Shown here piece after piece: positions 1-7,604 of a stretch of 15,020 nt of DNA. Position numbers and translations under genes: made by a program. The notes below the pieces were generated by a model. That model was not told the DNA's origin. It worked only from the letters and a program-made list of their open reading frames with translations, and did no database searches. The stretch's first letter is position 1. Each line of letters opens with the position of its first letter. Origin of the DNA: an uncultured Clostridium sp. (lineage in GTDB: Bacteria > Bacillota > Clostridia > Lachnospirales > Lachnospiraceae); NCBI RefSeq assembly GCF_900547735.1, contig NZ_URHZ01000105.1:1-15020 (forward strand). The letters are read 5' to 3'.

Positions 1-181
1 GGCACTTACCGAGGTTTTTTCGAGGTTAGTGTCCGCTATGTACTCCAAAGAGCGCGAGCGTTTCCTGAAGGAACTTTTTCTGCCCGGATTCCCCACCCGC
101 GACAACTTGCAAGCCGGGACTGAAGACTCACAACCTCCCTCTCACCATTCCGCCCCCCCGGCCGTCCCGGCGGCGTTCTCC
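1..181 (+). repeat. Right half of a dispersed structured palindromic repeat
   Basis: This stretch matches the right half of the complete copy at 5301-5625 and, in reverse complement, the copy at 14887-15020. It opens with the central hairpin (arm 1-10, arm 24-33, one T-T mismatch). Next come a GC-GCGA-GC mini-hairpin (about 52-59), a TTCC-TGAA-GGAA stem-loop (about 62-73), a CCCGG/CCGGG pair (83-87 with 114-118), the conserved motif CGGGACTGAAGAC (115-127) and a pyrimidine-rich tail. The left half would lie outside the window. An ORF runs through it, but differences from the 3' copy are mostly amino-acid changing and fall in loops, so I read it as a structured non-coding repeat. Its mobility mechanism is unknown. 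Confidence 0.7.
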
Positions 182-244
182 TCCCTCAATCCCCACCTTT
201 TGCACTTTAATACGTTGATTTTTTAGGAATTTAAACAAATGAAA

Positions 245-273
245 TTGACTCCGGGCAAAAAGTGTAGTATGAT
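245..273 (+). promoter_or_regulatory. Sigma-A-type promoter of the ABC importer operon
   Basis: TTGACT (245-250) and TATGAT (268-273) are separated by 17 bp, close to the vegetative consensus. Transcription would start near 280, giving a leader of about 105 nt before the ATG at 385. I found no T-box, riboswitch core or terminator in that leader, so any substrate-specific control is not visible. Confidence 0.75.
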
Positions 274-384
274 AAGTTTTAATTCCAGTCTGGATAAGAA
301 ATTGAATCATTCGTTACAGTCTATTTAAGCCGAATTTGCCCAGGTGCAAGGCAGGTCTGTAACAAAAAAACAGGAGGAGAGATT

Positions 385-1413
385 ATGAAAAAAACAAAAA
401 AAATTATGGCGCTTGTTATGGCAGGACTGATGGCGGCATCGATGACAGCCTGCGGTTCCAAATCGGAGCCGGAGACGACGAAAGCTCCGGAGAGTGAAGC
501 TGCATCTACGGAAGCGGCCGAAGCTACTACAGAGGCGGCAGCCGACGGAAAGACTTATAAAATCGGCATCATTCAGTTGACACAGCACGCTGCCCTCGAT
601 AAGACGAACGAAGGTTTTGTGGCAGCCCTTAAGGACGCAGGACTTGACTGTGATATTGACCAGCAGAACGCTTCCGGCGATCAGTCGGCATGCCAGACCA
701 TTGCCGAGACTCTTGTCAACAACGGCAATGACCTGATTTTTGCAATCGCCACACCGGCGGCACAGGCAGTTGCAGGCGTTACGGAGACAATCCCGATCCT
801 TTGCAGCGCAGTAACGGACCCGGCGGCATCCGGTCTTGTTGAAAACAATGAAAAGCCGAACTGCAACGTATCAGGAACATCCGATTTAACACCGGTAAAA
901 GAGCAGATGGATTTAATGCAGAAGATTATGCCTGATGTCAAGAGCGTAGGCCTTCTTTACTGTTCTGCAGAGTCCAACTCCGTGCTTCAGGTCGATATGG
1001 CGAAAGAAGCGCTTGAATCAGCAGGTATCGCATATAAAGATTATACGGTTTCCAGCTCCAACGAGATCCAGACCGTAGTAGAATCCATGGTAGGCAATGT
1101 TGACTGTATCTATGCACCAACCGACAACATGATCGCAGCCGGTATGACAACCGTATCCATGGTTGCCACAGAGAACAAGATTCCGGTAATCTGCGGTGAG
1201 GAAGGCATGGTAGACGCAGGCGGACTTGCTACATACGGTATCGATTACTACCAGTTAGGATACATGGCAGGCGAGCAGGCCGTGGATATCCTTACAAAGG
1301 GCGCAGACATCAAAGAAATGCCAATCGGCTATCTGGATGCTTCCAAGTGTGCTCTGAAGGTAAATGAGGATACGGCTGCCGAACTCGGCATTGATGTATC
1401 CAATATTAAATAA
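385..1413 (+). CDS. ABC importer substrate-binding lipoprotein (ABC_sub_bind/TrpX-type)
   Basis: A 342-residue extracytoplasmic solute-binding protein. The N-terminus is a lipoprotein signal: Lys-rich start, hydrophobic core, and a lipobox ending ASMTAC with the lipidated Cys at residue 23. A Ser/Thr/Glu/Ala-rich linker (about 25-53) precedes a two-lobed periplasmic-binding-protein fold of the PF04392 family (starts YKIGIIQLTQHAALD). The ATG is set by AGGAGGAGA 8 bp upstream. It is the first gene of an operon with the permease (1535) and ATPase (2452), so it should deliver ligand to that importer at the outer face of the membrane. Streptococcal relatives (TrpX) are linked to tryptophan, but clostridia carry several paralogues, and nothing here fixes the substrate. 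Confidence 0.9.
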   Translation: MKKTKKIMALVMAGLMAASMTACGSKSEPETTKAPESEAASTEAAEATTEAAADGKTYKIGIIQLTQHAALDKTNEGFVAALKDAGLDCDIDQQNASGDQSACQTIAETLVNNGNDLIFAIATPAAQAVAGVTETIPILCSAVTDPAASGLVENNEKPNCNVSGTSDLTPVKEQMDLMQKIMPDVKSVGLLYCSAESNSVLQVDMAKEALESAGIAYKDYTVSSSNEIQTVVESMVGNVDCIYAPTDNMIAAGMTTVSMVATENKIPVICGEEGMVDAGGLATYGIDYYQLGYMAGEQAVDILTKGADIKEMPIGYLDASKCALKVNEDTAAELGIDVSNIK

Positions 1414-1435
1414 TTAAGTTCAGGTTATCGTTTAC

Positions 1436-1467
1436 AGGGGGACAGCTTTTTGGTAAGCGGTCCCCTT
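1436..1467 (+). promoter_or_regulatory. Intercistronic hairpin between binding-protein and permease genes
   Basis: An 8-bp outer stem (1436-1443 with 1460-1467, one G-T pair) is topped by an inner 4-bp GCTT/AAGC stem (1445-1448 with 1455-1458) and a 6-nt loop. No U-tract follows, so it is not a full intrinsic terminator. Such hairpins after binding-protein genes often stabilise the upstream mRNA or cause partial termination, so the lipoprotein is made in excess of the permease. That role is inferred here. Confidence 0.6.
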
Positions 1468-1534
1468 AATATGGGATATGCGGTATCTACGCCTGATAAA
1501 GGTATTTTAGAAAAGTTATTGGAGGAAATAGCAG

Positions 1535-2458
1535 ATGAGTGGTTTGTTAGCTTCCCTTCAGGGCGCCGTGGCACAGGGCGTTCTCTGGGGGATCATGGTT
1601 TTAGGTGTTTATATTACGTACCGTCTGATGGACATTGCGGATTTGACCGTTGACGGAAGTTTTGCGCTGGGCGCCTGTGTCTGCGCTGTGCTGGTTGTGA
1701 ACAAGCGGGTGGATCCGGTTGTCGCACTGCTGGTTTCAGCTATGGCCGGTCTGGCCGCCGGAGCCGTGACAGGCATTCTTCATACTTTCTTTGAGATTCC
1801 GGCTATCCTCGCAGGAATTCTGACGCAGATTTCCCTGTGGTCCATCAATTTAAGGCTGATGGGAGGGAAGAGTAACATTCCCCTTCTGAAAGTGGAGACA
1901 CTGATCAGCAAGTTTGTTAAGATAACGGGACTGACCCAGTCCCAGGCATCCATGATTATCGGTATTATTGCGGCGATTATTATCATCCTGTTCCTGTACT
2001 GGTTCTTCGGTACCGAGATCGGCAGCGCCCTGCGTGCGACGGGCAACAACGAAGATATGGTCCGCGCCCTGGGCGTCAACACAAAGATGACAAAACTTCT
2101 GGCGCTCACCCTGAGCAACGGCCTTGTCGGCCTTTCCGGCGCTCTCGTATGCCAGAGCCAGAAATACGGAGATATTAACCTGGGAACAGGCGCCATCGTA
2201 ATCGGCCTGGCATCGATTGTAATCGGTGAAGTCCTGATGGGACGCCTGACTTCTTTCTATTGGAAACTGACCTCGGTTGTCGTGGGTTCCATCGTTTATT
2301 TTGTTATCCGCGCCCTCGTACTCAGGATGGGCCTGGATGCCAATGATATGAAGCTGCTCTCCGCAATCATTGTTGCGCTGGCTCTCAGCTTCCCGGTCGT
2401 TCTTGCCAAGTACAGGCTGAGAAAAGAATACTCGGAAGGAGATGAAGAGGAATGTTGA
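1535..2458 (+). CDS. ABC transporter permease (BPD_transp_2 family, TrpY-type)
   Basis: A 307-residue polytopic inner-membrane protein with about eight hydrophobic segments and no soluble domain. It belongs to the PF02653 permease group used by branched-chain amino acid, ribose-like and TrpXYZ importers. The early motif YRLMDIADLTVDGSFALGA and the cytoplasmic GTEIGSALRATGNNEDMVRALGV segment are typical of the loop that docks on the ATPase. GGAGGAAATAGCAG precedes the ATG. A longer upstream reading in another frame (from 1450) is a shadow. The 3' end overlaps the ATPase gene by 7 bp, which implies translational coupling. A single permease gene suggests a homodimeric channel. Substrate unknown. 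Confidence 0.9.
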   Translation: MSGLLASLQGAVAQGVLWGIMVLGVYITYRLMDIADLTVDGSFALGACVCAVLVVNKRVDPVVALLVSAMAGLAAGAVTGILHTFFEIPAILAGILTQISLWSINLRLMGGKSNIPLLKVETLISKFVKITGLTQSQASMIIGIIAAIIIILFLYWFFGTEIGSALRATGNNEDMVRALGVNTKMTKLLALTLSNGLVGLSGALVCQSQKYGDINLGTGAIVIGLASIVIGEVLMGRLTSFYWKLTSVVVGSIVYFVIRALVLRMGLDANDMKLLSAIIVALALSFPVVLAKYRLRKEYSEGDEEEC

Positions 2459-3249
2459 CAATCACGAATGTAAAGAAAACATTTAACAAAGGCACCATTA
2501 ATGAGAAAAAAGCGCTGAACGGCATCAATCTTCATCTGGATCCCGGGGATTTCGTTACAATCATCGGCGGAAACGGAGCCGGTAAGTCCACAATGCTGAA
2601 TATGGTGGCAGGCGTATATCCCATAGACAGCGGCAAGATTGTCATCGACGGAATCAATATTTCAAGACAGCCGGAACATAGGCGTGCAAAATATATCGGA
2701 AGGGTTTTCCAGGATCCGATGAGAGGCACGGCGGCCAACATGGAGATTCAGGAAAATCTGGCCATGGCTCTCAGAAGAGGCAAGGTAAGAGGCCTAAGCT
2801 GGGGAATTAAAAACAACGAGAAAGATTACTACAGGCAGGCCCTGGCCCAGCTCGATCTGGGACTTCAGACAAGGATGACCAGTAAAGTGGGACTTCTCTC
2901 CGGAGGACAGAGGCAGGCGCTGACCCTTTTGATGGCAACGCTCCAGAAACCGAAGCTTCTTCTTCTGGATGAGCATACGGCGGCTCTCGATCCGAAGACG
3001 GCCAGGAAGGTGCTTGACCTGACCGAGAAGATCGTCAATGAACAGAGCCTGACCGCCCTCATGGTTACCCATAATATGAAAGACGCCATCCAGATCGGCA
3101 ACCGCCTGATTATGATGCACGAGGGAAGAATCATTTACGATGTGGCAGGCGAAGAGAAGAAGAACCTGGAAGTGGAAGACCTTCTGGAGAAATTTGAGAC
3201 GGCCAGCGGAGAAGAATTTGCAAACGACAGAATGATGCTGGCAAAATAG
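2452..3249 (+). CDS. ABC transporter ATP-binding protein (TrpZ-type)
   Basis: A 265-residue cytoplasmic ATPase with all ABC hallmarks: Walker A GGNGAGKST (39-47), Q-loop Gln at 87, signature LSGGQRQ (149-155), Walker B running into the D-loop LLLLDEHTAALD (169-180), and H-loop His207. The DEHTAALD form is characteristic of ATPases paired with PF04392 binding proteins. The ATG overlaps the permease stop by 7 bp, and the SD (GAAGAGGA) lies within the permease gene. It is the last gene of the operon and is followed by a strong terminator. It energises the importer formed with the two upstream proteins; no fused regulatory domain is visible. Confidence 0.93.
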   Translation: MLTITNVKKTFNKGTINEKKALNGINLHLDPGDFVTIIGGNGAGKSTMLNMVAGVYPIDSGKIVIDGINISRQPEHRRAKYIGRVFQDPMRGTAANMEIQENLAMALRRGKVRGLSWGIKNNEKDYYRQALAQLDLGLQTRMTSKVGLLSGGQRQALTLLMATLQKPKLLLLDEHTAALDPKTARKVLDLTEKIVNEQSLTALMVTHNMKDAIQIGNRLIMMHEGRIIYDVAGEEKKNLEVEDLLEKFETASGEEFANDRMMLAK

Positions 3250-3260
3250 AAGAAATCCCG

Positions 3261-3308
3261 CGGATACCGGTGGAAAATTATTTTTCCCGGTATCCGTATT
3301 TTTTTGTT
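3261..3308 (+). terminator. Intrinsic terminator of the ABC importer operon
   Basis: A perfect 10-bp stem, CGGATACCGG (3261-3270) with CCGGTATCCG (3287-3296), is followed by a T-rich run to about 3308. It begins 11 bp after the ATPase stop codon. Confidence 0.9.
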
Positions 3309-3408
3309 TTTATAGGGGAACAGAAATTTTTTTGCAGAAAATGGATAAAACTTCACAATTTGTTAATATTTGTAAAAGAAAATTTACATTTACAGGGAGT
3401 CAACTTTA

Positions 3409-3437
3409 TTGGCTTTTACCTTCATTTATGATAAAAT
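3409..3437 (+). promoter_or_regulatory. Probable promoter of the first NlpC/P60 gene
   Basis: TTGGCT (3409-3414), 17 bp, TAAAAT (3432-3437). Transcription would start near 3444, leaving a leader of about 70 nt that contains a small GCGC-CAT-GCGC hairpin. Upstream, TGTTAA (3361) and TGTAAA (3371) resemble WalR half-sites but are spaced 10 rather than 11 bp start to start, so I do not call a WalR box here. Confidence 0.5.
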
Positions 3438-3516
3438 AAGAATTACGCGCCATGCGCAGGAAAATTTTAGAATATTATGCAGTTTTTAATAAAAAACAAA
3501 TTGGAGAGATTACCGC

Positions 3517-5088
3517 ATGTTCAAACAAAAAGATAATGATTACCTGGCTTCCCTGAACAGAGCCAGGAAAAAGAGAAATCGGGGAGATTACAAAAAATAT
3601 GCTCTGATCGCAGCGGGAGTTGCCGTTGTCATCGGAATTGCCGTATTTGCCGGAATGAAACTTCGTAATAAAGAGGCGGGCGGAAAACCGGGAAAAACAG
3701 GGGATGTGAATGTTTCTTCAAGTGAGTCTGCCGAAAGCCCGGAGGAGGCATCCAAAGCTGCGGAGGCAAACGAAAAGAAGGCGGTCATTGACTCTTACAC
3801 AAGACTCGGTATCGTCCAGGTAACGGGATATCTGAATATGCGTGAGAGCGCCAGCACGGATGCCAATGTCATCGGAAAACTGCAGGGAGACAGCGCCTGT
3901 GAGATTCTGGACGACTCGATCGAGGGCTGGTACCAGATAAGCTCCGGCGGCCTGACCGGCTACATCAGTTCCGAATTTGTCTTAACCGGTGACGAAGCGA
4001 AGGCAAAGGCGGAGGAACTTGTTGTGCCGCGAGCCATTATCACGGTGGATGCACTGAATATCAGAAAAGAACCTTCCATAGAATCGGACGCGGTGGGACA
4101 GGCTCTGAAGAACGAGCGGTATGTGATTGAGGAGGACAACGGCGACGGCTGGTATAAGATTCCTTCCGGTTATATTTCCTCCGAGTATTCGGAAAAGAAA
4201 TATGCGCTGAACGAGGCCAGGAAACTGGACATGAAGTCCATGGTCTTAAACCTCTATAAGAATATTGGTATTTCCAGCGTTGACAATTATCTAAACGTCA
4301 GGGAGGAACCAAGCGAAGACGGAAAGATCATTGGTAAGATGACGAGTAAGTCGGCAGGTGAAATCCTTGAGACAACCGAGGACGGCCAGTGGTACAAGAT
4401 TCATTCCGGCCCTGTTACCGGCTATGTTAAAGCGGAGTATATCCTGACGGGAGGCGCTGCGAAGGACGAGGCGCTGAACGTTGCCGAGCTGATGGCGATT
4501 GTTTCAACGGATCGTCTGAACGTCAGGACGGAACCTTCCACGGATTCCCAGATCTGGACCCAGATTTCCAACAACGAGCGCTACGCCGTGCTGAAGCAGA
4601 CGGACGGCTGGGTGGAGATCGAGCTGGACAGCACCTCGGCCTACGTATCGACAGACTTTGTCGACGTGCGCTATGCGCTTCCTGAGGCAATCAAATTCAC
4701 ACCGCTTGACGAGAACGTTTCCCTCCGAAACAAGATAGTAAACTACGCGATTCAGTTTGTGGGAGGCAAATACGTCTGGGGCGGCAACGATCCACACACA
4801 GGCGCCGACTGTTCCGGTTTCGTCAAATACGTTTACAGTCATGTAGCCGGCATCTCCCTGAACCGTGTATCCAGAGACCAGGCAAGACAGGGCAAACAGA
4901 TTAAGTCAGGCGACATGAAACCGGGCGATCTGATCTTCTATACCAACAGTAAAGGCACCATCAACCACGTAGCAATGTACATCGGAAACGGCCAGATCGT
5001 ACATGCAGCCAGCCGCAGAAGCGGTATCAAGATCTCGACGTGGAATTACCGTAACCCATACAGAATCATCAATCTGCTCGGAGACTAA
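3517..5088 (+). CDS. Membrane-anchored SH3b-NlpC/P60 peptidoglycan hydrolase (copy 1)
   Basis: A 523-residue protein. A Lys/Arg-rich cytoplasmic tail (1-27) and one membrane segment (about 28-49) place the rest outside the cell. An acidic linker leads to four bacterial SH3 repeats (about 98-157, 172-224, 250-311, 326-385), each with the LN(M/I/V)R core. The C-terminal NlpC/P60 peptidase domain (about 404-523) has Cys432 (ADCSGF), His484 (NHVAMYIG) and a third polar His496. Family knowledge: such enzymes cut D-gamma-Glu to diamino-acid bonds in stem peptides, and the SH3b repeats bind wall material. GGAGAG precedes the ATG. It is paralogous to the gene at 5755 but lacks that copy's Gly/Asn/Lys linker. 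The exact bond cleaved is not shown by sequence. Confidence 0.9.
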   Translation: MFKQKDNDYLASLNRARKKRNRGDYKKYALIAAGVAVVIGIAVFAGMKLRNKEAGGKPGKTGDVNVSSSESAESPEEASKAAEANEKKAVIDSYTRLGIVQVTGYLNMRESASTDANVIGKLQGDSACEILDDSIEGWYQISSGGLTGYISSEFVLTGDEAKAKAEELVVPRAIITVDALNIRKEPSIESDAVGQALKNERYVIEEDNGDGWYKIPSGYISSEYSEKKYALNEARKLDMKSMVLNLYKNIGISSVDNYLNVREEPSEDGKIIGKMTSKSAGEILETTEDGQWYKIHSGPVTGYVKAEYILTGGAAKDEALNVAELMAIVSTDRLNVRTEPSTDSQIWTQISNNERYAVLKQTDGWVEIELDSTSAYVSTDFVDVRYALPEAIKFTPLDENVSLRNKIVNYAIQFVGGKYVWGGNDPHTGADCSGFVKYVYSHVAGISLNRVSRDQARQGKQIKSGDMKPGDLIFYTNSKGTINHVAMYIGNGQIVHAASRRSGIKISTWNYRNPYRIINLLGD

Positions 5089-5163
5089 ATAAAACACAGT
5101 ACAAAACACAGTACAATACACAAAATAAAACACAAAATAGAAACAAAACAATAAACAAAAAGC
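5089..5163 (+). other. A/C-rich, G-poor 3' untranslated tract
   Basis: Directly after the stop codon, the coding strand is almost only A and C with a few T, built from degenerate units such as AAACACAGTAC. The mRNA would be unstructured up to the terminator hairpin. No coding potential or CRISPR-like spacing is present. Confidence 0.5.
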
Positions 5164-5212
5164 AAAAACAGGACAGATATCTGCAGACATGCGGATATCT
5201 GTCCTGTTTTTT
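5164..5212 (+). terminator. Intrinsic terminator after NlpC/P60 copy 1
   Basis: A perfect 18-bp stem (5164-5181 with 5194-5211) with a 12-nt loop. The A-run at the left foot and T-run at the right foot could make it work in both directions. Confidence 0.9.
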
Positions 5213-5300
5213 AGTCAAAAATTGAGGACGCCAACTTCTAAGAATAGCAGGCAGGCTGTGACATGTCTGGTAATGCAGCCGCGACAGTCCCCCATCCCCC

Positions 5301-5625
5301 CTGAAAAATAAGGACCCATCAGCGGCGGCAGGCTGGCGTGAAATGGCAAAAACCTCTGCGTCTTCAGTCCCGTCATAGACTCCGCGGTGGGGGTGGAGGA
5401 AGAAAAAATCTCCGCAGGGGACGTTGGAGTCCATCGGCACTTGGACGGCGTATTTCAGGCGTCCTAGTGACCGTTATGCACTCCATCAGCGAAAGCGGTC
5501 CCCGAAGGAGATTTCTTTCTTCCGTAACCCCCACCCATACCGGTAACCTCCGCCGGGACTGAAGACTCACCCCCTCCCTCTCCCCATTTCCCCCCAGCCC
5601 TCCTTCCCGCGTCCTAATTTTTCAC
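5301..5625. repeat. Complete 325-bp palindromic repeat, MITE-like
   Basis: The outer ends are 15-bp inverted repeats matching at 13 positions (CTGAAAAATAAGGAC at 5301-5315; GTCCTAATTTTTCAC at 5611-5625). Inside are perfect 13-bp inverted motifs, GTCTTCAGTCCCG (5360-5372) and CGGGACTGAAGAC (5554-5566), and a central hairpin at 5436-5472. The two arms are homologous to each other in reverse complement, and to the partial copies at 1-181 and 14887-15020. TCCCCCC occurs on both sides (5295-5301, 5627-5633), but it is low-complexity and weak as a target duplication. No transposase lies inside. ORFs through both arms are shadows of the symmetry. It could be a MITE, a structured RNA repeat or both. 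Confidence 0.7.
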
Positions 5626-5682
5626 CTCCCCCCTTATTTTAGAAATTGTAAGTTTTTTATAGTCGCAATTCCTGACAAAATA

Positions 5683-5728
5683 TGATATAATTCTTTCTGA
5701 ATCGTATCTTTTGTAACAAAAACGTAAT
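5683..5728 (+). promoter_or_regulatory. Promoter of NlpC/P60 copy 2 with a possible WalR site
   Basis: An extended -10, TGATATAAT (5683-5691), has no clear -35, which fits extended -10 promoters. Transcription would start near 5698. Just downstream lies TGTAAC-N5-CGTAAT (5712-5728), one mismatch from the two-half-site WalR consensus TGTWAH-N5-TGTWAH. WalR is the cell-wall regulator of Firmicutes and often controls NlpC/P60 hydrolases; a site just after the start would suggest repression. The promoter call is firm, the WalR call tentative. Confidence 0.55.
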
Positions 5729-5754
5729 AATTACAATGGTTTGGAGAGAGATTA

Positions 5755-7476
5755 ATGGCAGAGCAGAAATCGGATGATTATAAAAACAGGCTGAATAAGG
5801 CCAGAAACAAGCGAAACGGTAAAGACCCAATGAAGTATTTTATGTATGCCGCAGGTGGAATCATTGCGGTTCTTCTGGTAGTGGTGGCGGTTAAGCTGGC
5901 CAGAGGCGGTACATTTGCAGGACCGGGTAAAGCGAGGATGGTAAAGGAGACGGAGACGGGTGAAGCCGCCCCGGCCGGACTCACGGATGAGGCGGAGAAC
6001 GCCGATCCGGTTAATGCGGAGCCGACCCTGTCGGCGGAAGAGCTTGCCCAGGCGGAGACAGACAACGAGAAGAAGAGTGTTGTGGAATCCTATAATAATC
6101 TGGGACTCGTCCAGGTATCGGGATATTTGAATATGCGTGAGAGCGCCAGCAAGGACGCCAAGGTAATCGGTAAGCTCATGGGAGGAAGCGCCTGTGAGAT
6201 TCTGGACGACTCGACCGAGGGCTGGTACCAGATCAGTTCCGGCGGCCTGACGGGCTATATCAGTTCCGAATTTGTTTTGACGGGCGATGCAGCCAAGATG
6301 GAGGCGTTCGAACAGGTCAAGCAGATGGCGGTTATTACCGCGGATAAACTGAATGTCCGCAGCGAGCCGAGCCCCGATGCTCAGATCGTGGAACAGATTT
6401 TAAAGAATGAGAGATATTCCATTATCAGCGAACAGGAAGGCTGGATTCAGATCAGTGACGGCTATATTTCTTCCGAGTTTGTGGACAAGCGGTATGCGCT
6501 GAATGAGGCGAGAAAGCTGGATCTCAGGACCATGGTTCTGAATCTTTATGATAACCTGGGAATTTCCAATGTTAACAATTACCTGAATATCAGGGAGGAA
6601 CCGAAGGAAGACGGAAAGATCATCGGTAAGATGACAAGCAAGTCGGCCGGTGAAATCCTTGAGAAGACGGATGACGGTGAGTGGTACAAGATCAAATCGG
6701 GCCCCGTCACCGGTTATGTGAAGTCTGAATTTATCCTTACAGGAGACGCCGCAAAACAGGAAGCATTAAATGTGGCGGAGCTGATGGCAATCGTATCCAC
6801 CGACCGTCTGAACGCAAGGACGGAGCCGAGTACGGAGTCACCTATCTGGACCCAGATTTCAAACAGTGAGCGCTACGCCGTACTGAAGCAGCTGGACGGC
6901 TGGGTAGAGATTGAGCTGGATTCCACAAGCGCTTATGTGGCAACAGACTTTGTGGATGTACGTTATGCCCTCAATGAGGCGATTAAGTTTACTCCGATTG
7001 AGGAGACGCCGCAGTCCTCCGGCAATAAGGGCGGAAGCAGCGGAAATAAGGGTAGCAGCGGCAACAAGGGAAGCGGCGTGGGCAATAAGCCTGGCAACGC
7101 AGCCGGATCCTCGAAGAGAACACAGATTGCCAACTATGCAACCCAGTTCCTCGGCAACCCGTACGTATGGGGAGGAACGAGCCTGACACGCGGTGCCGAC
7201 TGTTCCGGATTCACGATGGCGGTTATGGCCCACTTTGGCGTAAGCCTGCCGCACCATTCCGGTTCACAGGCCGGTTACGGCAAATCCATCAATTCCTCAC
7301 AGATGAGGCCTGGTGACCTGATATTCTATACGAACAGCAGCGGAACCATCAACCACGTTGCCCTTTACATCGGCAACGGCCAGGTCTGCCATGCATCCAA
7401 TGCGAGGGACGGTATCAAGATTTCCACATGGAACTACCGTACACCTGCCAAGATTGTCAATGTCTTAGGTGATTAA
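5755..7476 (+). CDS. Membrane-anchored SH3b-NlpC/P60 peptidoglycan hydrolase (copy 2)
   Basis: A 573-residue paralogue of the protein at 3517 with the same plan: basic cytoplasmic tail, membrane segment (about 28-47), acidic linker, and four SH3b repeats (about 117-176, 191-242, 268-329, 344-402). A flexible Ser/Gly/Asn/Lys linker built on SSGNKG units (about 419-453) follows, then the NlpC/P60 domain (about 455-573) with Cys483 (ADCSGF), His534 (NHVALYIG) and His546. The linker is the main difference from copy 1, where the fourth SH3b runs almost directly into the peptidase. In copy 2 the fourth SH3b reads LNAR instead of LNVR. GGAGAGAG precedes the ATG. It has its own promoter, so the pair can be regulated separately. 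Confidence 0.9.
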   Translation: MAEQKSDDYKNRLNKARNKRNGKDPMKYFMYAAGGIIAVLLVVVAVKLARGGTFAGPGKARMVKETETGEAAPAGLTDEAENADPVNAEPTLSAEELAQAETDNEKKSVVESYNNLGLVQVSGYLNMRESASKDAKVIGKLMGGSACEILDDSTEGWYQISSGGLTGYISSEFVLTGDAAKMEAFEQVKQMAVITADKLNVRSEPSPDAQIVEQILKNERYSIISEQEGWIQISDGYISSEFVDKRYALNEARKLDLRTMVLNLYDNLGISNVNNYLNIREEPKEDGKIIGKMTSKSAGEILEKTDDGEWYKIKSGPVTGYVKSEFILTGDAAKQEALNVAELMAIVSTDRLNARTEPSTESPIWTQISNSERYAVLKQLDGWVEIELDSTSAYVATDFVDVRYALNEAIKFTPIEETPQSSGNKGGSSGNKGSSGNKGSGVGNKPGNAAGSSKRTQIANYATQFLGNPYVWGGTSLTRGADCSGFTMAVMAHFGVSLPHHSGSQAGYGKSINSSQMRPGDLIFYTNSSGTINHVALYIGNGQVCHASNARDGIKISTWNYRTPAKIVNVLGD

Positions 7477-7537
7477 ACAGTATGATTTAGAAAAACAACG
7501 AAAAGCACGCCTCGCGAACTTTTCATTGCCACCCAAT

Positions 7538-7590
7538 AAAAGAGGTATCCGGTCTGAACAATCAAAAATTCAGACCGGATACCTCTTTTT
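7538..7590. terminator. Bidirectional terminator between convergent genes
   Basis: A perfect 21-bp stem (7538-7558 with 7569-7589) and a 10-nt loop, with an A-run at the left and a T-run at the right. It lies between the NlpC/P60 gene (+) and the LysR gene (-, stop at 7605) and can serve both. Confidence 0.92.
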
Positions 7591-7604
7591 ATGACATTTA
7601 TCTG

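Noticed and set aside
29..226. ORF of 65 codons over the first repeat copy
   Set aside because: The frame is open by chance in the repeat. Differences from the 3' copy mostly change amino acids and sit in predicted loops, and there is no SD.
280..384. Possible T-box or riboswitch in the leader of the ABC operon
   Set aside because: No T-box sequence, specifier loop, known riboswitch core or terminator/antiterminator pair could be recognised.
1450..1653. 67-codon ORF overlapping the permease start
   Set aside because: It starts inside the intercistronic hairpin region without a proper SD, and the permease frame fully explains the sequence.
5089..5163. CRISPR-like or tandem repeat array
   Set aside because: The units are degenerate, short and unevenly spaced, with no spacers and no cas genes; it is a compositional tract.
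5069..5570. Several ORFs on both strands over the intergenic region and central repeat
   Set aside because: They run through the terminator and palindromic arms and lack SD sequences. Their mutual similarity follows from the inverted symmetry of the repeat.
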